From an uncultured Paracoccaceae bacterium (GTDB taxonomy: Bacteria; Pseudomonadota; Alphaproteobacteria; Rhodobacterales; Rhodobacteraceae): a DNA stretch of 37,461 nucleotides. Positions 34,750 to 37,461 of the stretch are shown piece after piece. Location of the stretch: contig CALMEG010000106.1 in the NCBI GenBank assembly GCA_937863185.1, positions 1-37,461 of the forward strand, given 5' to 3'. A program made the translations under genes and the position numbers. The notes under the pieces were generated by a model that saw only the letters and a list, made by a program, of their open reading frames with translations, made no database searches and was not told the origin of the DNA. Each line of letters begins with the position of its first letter. The stretch's first letter is position 1.

Positions 34750-35718
34750 TCAGACCCTGATCGTCGTCATGATTTTCATGAACAACATGTTCATGCCCAA
34801 TAGCGCAAAGACGATGACTGCAGCCGGAATGAATGCGGGGGTTTCCTTCACCGCGTCATAATAGTTCGGGGCAACCACCTGGATGACCACCAGCACCGCG
34901 ATCGGGAACCCGGACAGGAAGACGCCCGACCATTTGGGTTCCGCGGTAATCGCGCGCACCCGGCGGAACAGCCGGAAACGGGACCGGATCACCTTGGACA
35001 GGCCTTCCAGAACTTCGGCAAGGTTGCCGCCCGAAGTCTGCTGGATCGACACGGCAACAGCAAGGAAGCGCAGATCCTGCATGTCCATACGCTCGGCCAG
35101 ATCACGCAGCGAGTCCGCGACGTTACGGCCATAGGCGGCCTCATCTGCGATGATCCCGAACTCGGACCCCAGCGGATCGGGCACCTCGCGCGCCACGATC
35201 TGGATAGCGGATGCGAACGGGTGCCCGACGCGCAGGCTGCGCACCATCAGTTCGACCGCGTCAGGAAGCTGTTCTTCAGCCAGCTTTATGCGTTTCTTGG
35301 CTTTCCCGTTGACCCAGAAATAGACGCCGCCGACGCCCATGAAGATGGAAATCGCGATCCGCACTGCAAGCGCCGCCTGGGTGCCAAGCGTCAGGCCGAA
35401 GAAGGCCACGATCGACAGCAGAACCATGATCCCGACCAGTGCGGGGGGCGAGAAGGCAATATTGCCCTTTTGTGCCTTGCTGGCCAGAATCGAGTAAAGC
35501 GGAATCCCTTTGGCCCGCATATGCTGGTTGGCTTCCTTCCGAAGCTGTTCCAGCACCTCTTCGCGCCGCCCGCCCTTTTCCAGAAGGGCAAGCCTGCGGT
35601 TTACCTTGTTGTTGAGCGAGATCGACTTGCCGAAGACCAGCAGATAGATGCCCTCGACCAACAAGAGCACCGCGACGAAGATCAGGCCGTAGATGATCGG
35701 GGTAGGGCTGATGATCAT
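34750..35718 (-). CDS. tadB: Tad pilus inner-membrane platform protein TadB
   Basis: TadB is the T2SSF-domain partner of TadC, 322 residues. The layout is an N-terminal helix (IIYGLIFVAVLLLVEGIYLLVF), a charged region (RLALLEKGGRREEVLEQLRKEA), two helices around residues 90-140 (VGIMVLLSIVAFFGLTLG, IAISIFMGVGGVYFWV), the T2SSF domain (LPDAVELMVRSLRVGHPFASAIQIVAREV, QQTSGGNLAEVLEGLSKVIR) and C-terminal helices. It follows tadA by 14 bases with GGGAG upstream of the ATG. Confidence 0.94.
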   Translation of the reverse strand: MIISPTPIIYGLIFVAVLLLVEGIYLLVFGKSISLNNKVNRRLALLEKGGRREEVLEQLRKEANQHMRAKGIPLYSILASKAQKGNIAFSPPALVGIMVLLSIVAFFGLTLGTQAALAVRIAISIFMGVGGVYFWVNGKAKKRIKLAEEQLPDAVELMVRSLRVGHPFASAIQIVAREVPDPLGSEFGIIADEAAYGRNVADSLRDLAERMDMQDLRFLAVAVSIQQTSGGNLAEVLEGLSKVIRSRFRLFRRVRAITAEPKWSGVFLSGFPIAVLVVIQVVAPNYYDAVKETPAFIPAAVIVFALLGMNMLFMKIMTTIRV

Positions 35719-35732
35719 GGGCAGGGCGCTCC

Positions 35733-37190
35733 CTAGTCAGAAACGGGTTCGTAGATTGCGGAAGGCAGATCGTAACCCCACTGGCGGAACCGGTCGGAAT
35801 AATGCGAACGCACACCCGTGGCGGTAAAGCGGCCGATAATTTTGTTGTCGGGCGTCAGGCCAAGGCGCTCGTAGCGGAAGATCTCCTGCATGGAGATCAC
35901 CTCGCCCTCCATCCCGGTAATCTCGGTAATCGAGGTCATCCGGCGCGAACCGTCCTGAAGGCGCGAGGCCTGCACGATCAGGTTCACAGCCGAGGCGATC
36001 TGCGAGCGCACCGCCTTGATCGGCATCTCGATGCCGGACATGGCGATCATGTTCTCGAGGCGGCTGATGCCGTCGCGGGCCGAGTTGGCGTGGATCGTCG
36101 TCATGGAGCCGTCGTGGCCGGTGTTCATGGCCTGCAACATGTCGATGACTTCCTCGCCGCGTGTTTCGCCGACGATGATGCGGTCGGGACGCATCCGAAG
36201 GGCGTTGCGCAGACAGTCGCGCGGGGTGACCGCACCCTTGCCCTCGACGTTGGGCGGGCGGCTTTCCATCCGGCCCACATGAACCTGCTGAAGCTGAAGT
36301 TCCGCCGTATCCTCGATCGTCAGGATGCGCTCGGCATTGTCGATGAATGATGAAAGCGCGTTCAGCGTCGTGGTCTTGCCCGAACCCGTCCCGCCCGACA
36401 CGATCACGTTGAGACGGGTGGAAACGGCGGCCTGTAGATAGGCGGCCATCTCTTCGGTGAAGGCCCCGAAACGGACGAGGTCGTCGATGCCGAGCTTGTC
36501 CTTCTTGAATTTCCGGATCGAGACGAGCGAACCGTCCACCGCGATCGGCGGCACCATGGCGTTGAAACGCGACCCGTCGGCCAGGCGGGCGTCGACATAG
36601 GGGTTCGATTCATCGACGCGGCGGCCCACGGCGGACACGATCTTGTCGATGATCCGCAGAAGGTGGCGTTCGTCCTTGAAGGTGATATCGGTCAGTTCCA
36701 GCCGACCCGCGCGTTCCACGAAGATCTGCTGGGGACCGTTGACGAGAATATCGTTGACCGTTTCGTCCTTAAGAAGCGGCTCAAGCGGGCCAAGGCCCAT
36801 CACCTCGTCGTAAAGTTCCTGGTTCAGGATCTGCCGGTCGCCCGTATTCAGCGCGACCGACATCTCGGTCATTGCCTCGGCGGAAATCGAGGCGATCTCG
36901 GCTTTCAGGTCTTTTTCGTTGGCATGTTCCAGCGCGGCGAGGTTCAGGTTTTCCAGAAGGCGCTTGTGCAGCTCGACCTTGAGCTCGCTCAGGCGCTCCT
37001 TGCGTTTCTTTTCCTTGTCCGGAACGGCCGCAGAGGCGGCCACGGCCACGGGCGCCGTGCGCCGTTGGACGTAGGACTTGGTTTCGCCATTGCTCCCGCC
37101 TGCGGCCGCCGGCGAGGCATTCTGTGCCCCCGGCTGTGCTGCCGTGCCCTTGGCTGCGCCCGGCGCGGCTTTCTTGTAACGCGAGAACAT
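35733..37190 (-). CDS. cpaF: Tad pilus assembly ATPase TadA/CpaF
   Basis: This is the hexameric secretion-type ATPase that powers Flp pilus extension and, in Caulobacter, retraction. A Gly/Ala/Pro-rich N-terminal region of about 60 residues is followed by the three-helix N-domain ([19 protein letters not shown]), the segment [20 protein letters not shown], Walker [10 protein letters not shown] (266-274), the Asp box [11 protein letters not shown], Walker [15 protein letters not shown] and the His box [17 protein letters not shown]. It is 485 residues long. AAGGAG precedes ATG 37190 by eight bases and overlaps the stop of cpaE, showing a continuous operon. Confidence 0.96.
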   Translation of the reverse strand: MFSRYKKAAPGAAKGTAAQPGAQNASPAAAGGSNGETKSYVQRRTAPVAVAASAAVPDKEKKRKERLSELKVELHKRLLENLNLAALEHANEKDLKAEIASISAEAMTEMSVALNTGDRQILNQELYDEVMGLGPLEPLLKDETVNDILVNGPQQIFVERAGRLELTDITFKDERHLLRIIDKIVSAVGRRVDESNPYVDARLADGSRFNAMVPPIAVDGSLVSIRKFKKDKLGIDDLVRFGAFTEEMAAYLQAAVSTRLNVIVSGGTGSGKTTTLNALSSFIDNAERILTIEDTAELQLQQVHVGRMESRPPNVEGKGAVTPRDCLRNALRMRPDRIIVGETRGEEVIDMLQAMNTGHDGSMTTIHANSARDGISRLENMIAMSGIEMPIKAVRSQIASAVNLIVQASRLQDGSRRMTSITEITGMEGEVISMQEIFRYERLGLTPDNKIIGRFTATGVRSHYSDRFRQWGYDLPSAIYEPVSD

Positions 37191-37202
37191 GCGGGGGGCT
37201 CC

Positions 37203-37307
37203 TTACCCTTGGGCGACGGCGGTATTGGCGGCTTGGTTGACCTCGATCAGCGAGACCGCGAGCTTCTGGATTTCCTTGCGCCGGGGGCTTTTCGCGGCGG
37301 CTTCTGC
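37203..37307 (-). pseudogene. cpaE: C-terminal end of CpaE/TadZ, cut at a junction
   Basis: The last 34 codons, AEAAAKSPRRKEIQKL through VSLIEVNQAANTAVAQG, match the C-terminus of CpaE/TadZ, the MinD-like pilus localisation ATPase whose gene precedes cpaF in Tad operons. The stop (37203-37205) is 12 bases from cpaF. Upstream of about 37293-37307 the CpaE frame no longer encodes a CpaE-like sequence; another gene's sequence takes over. It is therefore either truncated or misassembled. Confidence 0.7.
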
Positions 37308-37461
37308 CCGGCGACCGAGCACACCATCGCGCCGAACTCTTTGTAGGTCATGTTCACGTTGCCCAGGATGTAGCGCTCGCCCGGGCGGCCCCGCAGCGCC
37401 GCCAGCCACGTGCCCTTCGCCACGTCGCCGACGTGCACCGCGTTGATGCCGCCTTGGAGCA
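37292..37461 (-). pseudogene. Fragment of an NAD-dependent sugar epimerase, at the right edge
   Basis: Codons from 37459 down to 37292 give 56 residues, including INAVHVGDVAKGTWLAAL, RGRPGERYILGNVNMTY and VAGQKPPR. This is the C-terminal half of an extended short-chain dehydrogenase/epimerase, closest in recalled sequence to hopanoid-associated HpnA or dihydroflavonol reductase-like epimerases. After PPR the frame enters the CpaE end and stops at 37247 with no sensible C-terminus. Such a gene does not belong in a Tad operon. The fragment is probably foreign sequence joined at the contig end. Confidence 0.65.

Overview
The window looks like a chromosomal segment, probably one whole draft contig, of a GC-rich alphaproteobacterium of the Rhodobacteraceae (Rhodobacter/Paracoccus group). 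The evidence is the phosphatidylcholine synthase, the ybgC-tolQRAB-pal-cpoB-tilS-ftsH gene order, ruvCAB placed directly before it, a DUF1127 protein, a Tad/Cpa pilus locus, and recurring GC-rich intergenic elements with an AAATATCC core. Most of the sequence is ordinary housekeeping DNA. There are no rRNA or tRNA genes, CRISPR arrays, insertion sequences or prophage genes that I can see.

Layout. 1-2375 (minus): DUF484 protein, xerC and a phosphatidylcholine synthase cut by the left edge. 2465-3160: a transaldolase-type fructose-6-phosphate aldolase with its terminator. 3316-5511 (plus): primosomal helicase priA, convergent with a YeeE/YedE (TsuA-like) sulfur transporter at 5508-6572. 6723-7585: prmA, broken by a frameshift at about 7225-7238. 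7643-8618: a small membrane protein, a bidirectional terminator, a DUF1127 protein and a gap with at most one weak ORF. 8619-10939: ruvC-ruvA-ruvB. 10967-18537: an unknown conserved-looking gene, then ybgC and the Tol-Pal envelope system, ending in tilS. 18617-21930: ftsH (TTG start, behind a likely heat-shock promoter), a trans-aconitate methyltransferase-like gene and a MOSC protein. 22025-24978: one-carbon folate genes fhs and folD flanking a chorismate mutase. 24988-28617 (minus): a PaaI-type thioesterase and the PdeM/Lhr-type DNA-repair pair. 28662-31768: an AAA+ ATPase and a divergent polytopic membrane protein with a G10 tract. 31776-37307 (minus): Tad/Cpa pilus genes cpaA, two TPR lipoproteins, tadC, tadB, tadA/cpaF and the tail of cpaE.

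How the genes work together. RuvABC, PriA, XerC and the Lhr/PdeM pair cover recombination, replication restart, dimer resolution and repair. YbgC, TolQRA, TolB, Pal and CpoB form the trans-envelope machine that constricts the outer membrane at division, and FtsH supplies membrane proteolysis. Fhs and FolD interconvert the folate one-carbon pools. The Tad genes build Flp pili: TadA is the motor, TadB/TadC the inner-membrane platform, the TPR lipoproteins the pilotin/assembly factors, and CpaA the prepilin peptidase.

Points that deserve a second look: an abrupt switch from cpaE to an unrelated sugar-epimerase reading frame at the right edge (probable chimeric join), the broken prmA, a possible phase-variable G10 tract in a GT-C-like membrane protein beside the pilus genes, an uncharacterised AAA+ ATPase between pilus and repair genes, three copies of a REP-like element, and structured 5' leaders before tolQ, tolB and ftsH. 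I did not find a clearly new multi-gene defence or metabolic system. The best candidate for undescribed biology is the AAA+ ATPase/membrane-protein pair next to the Tad locus.
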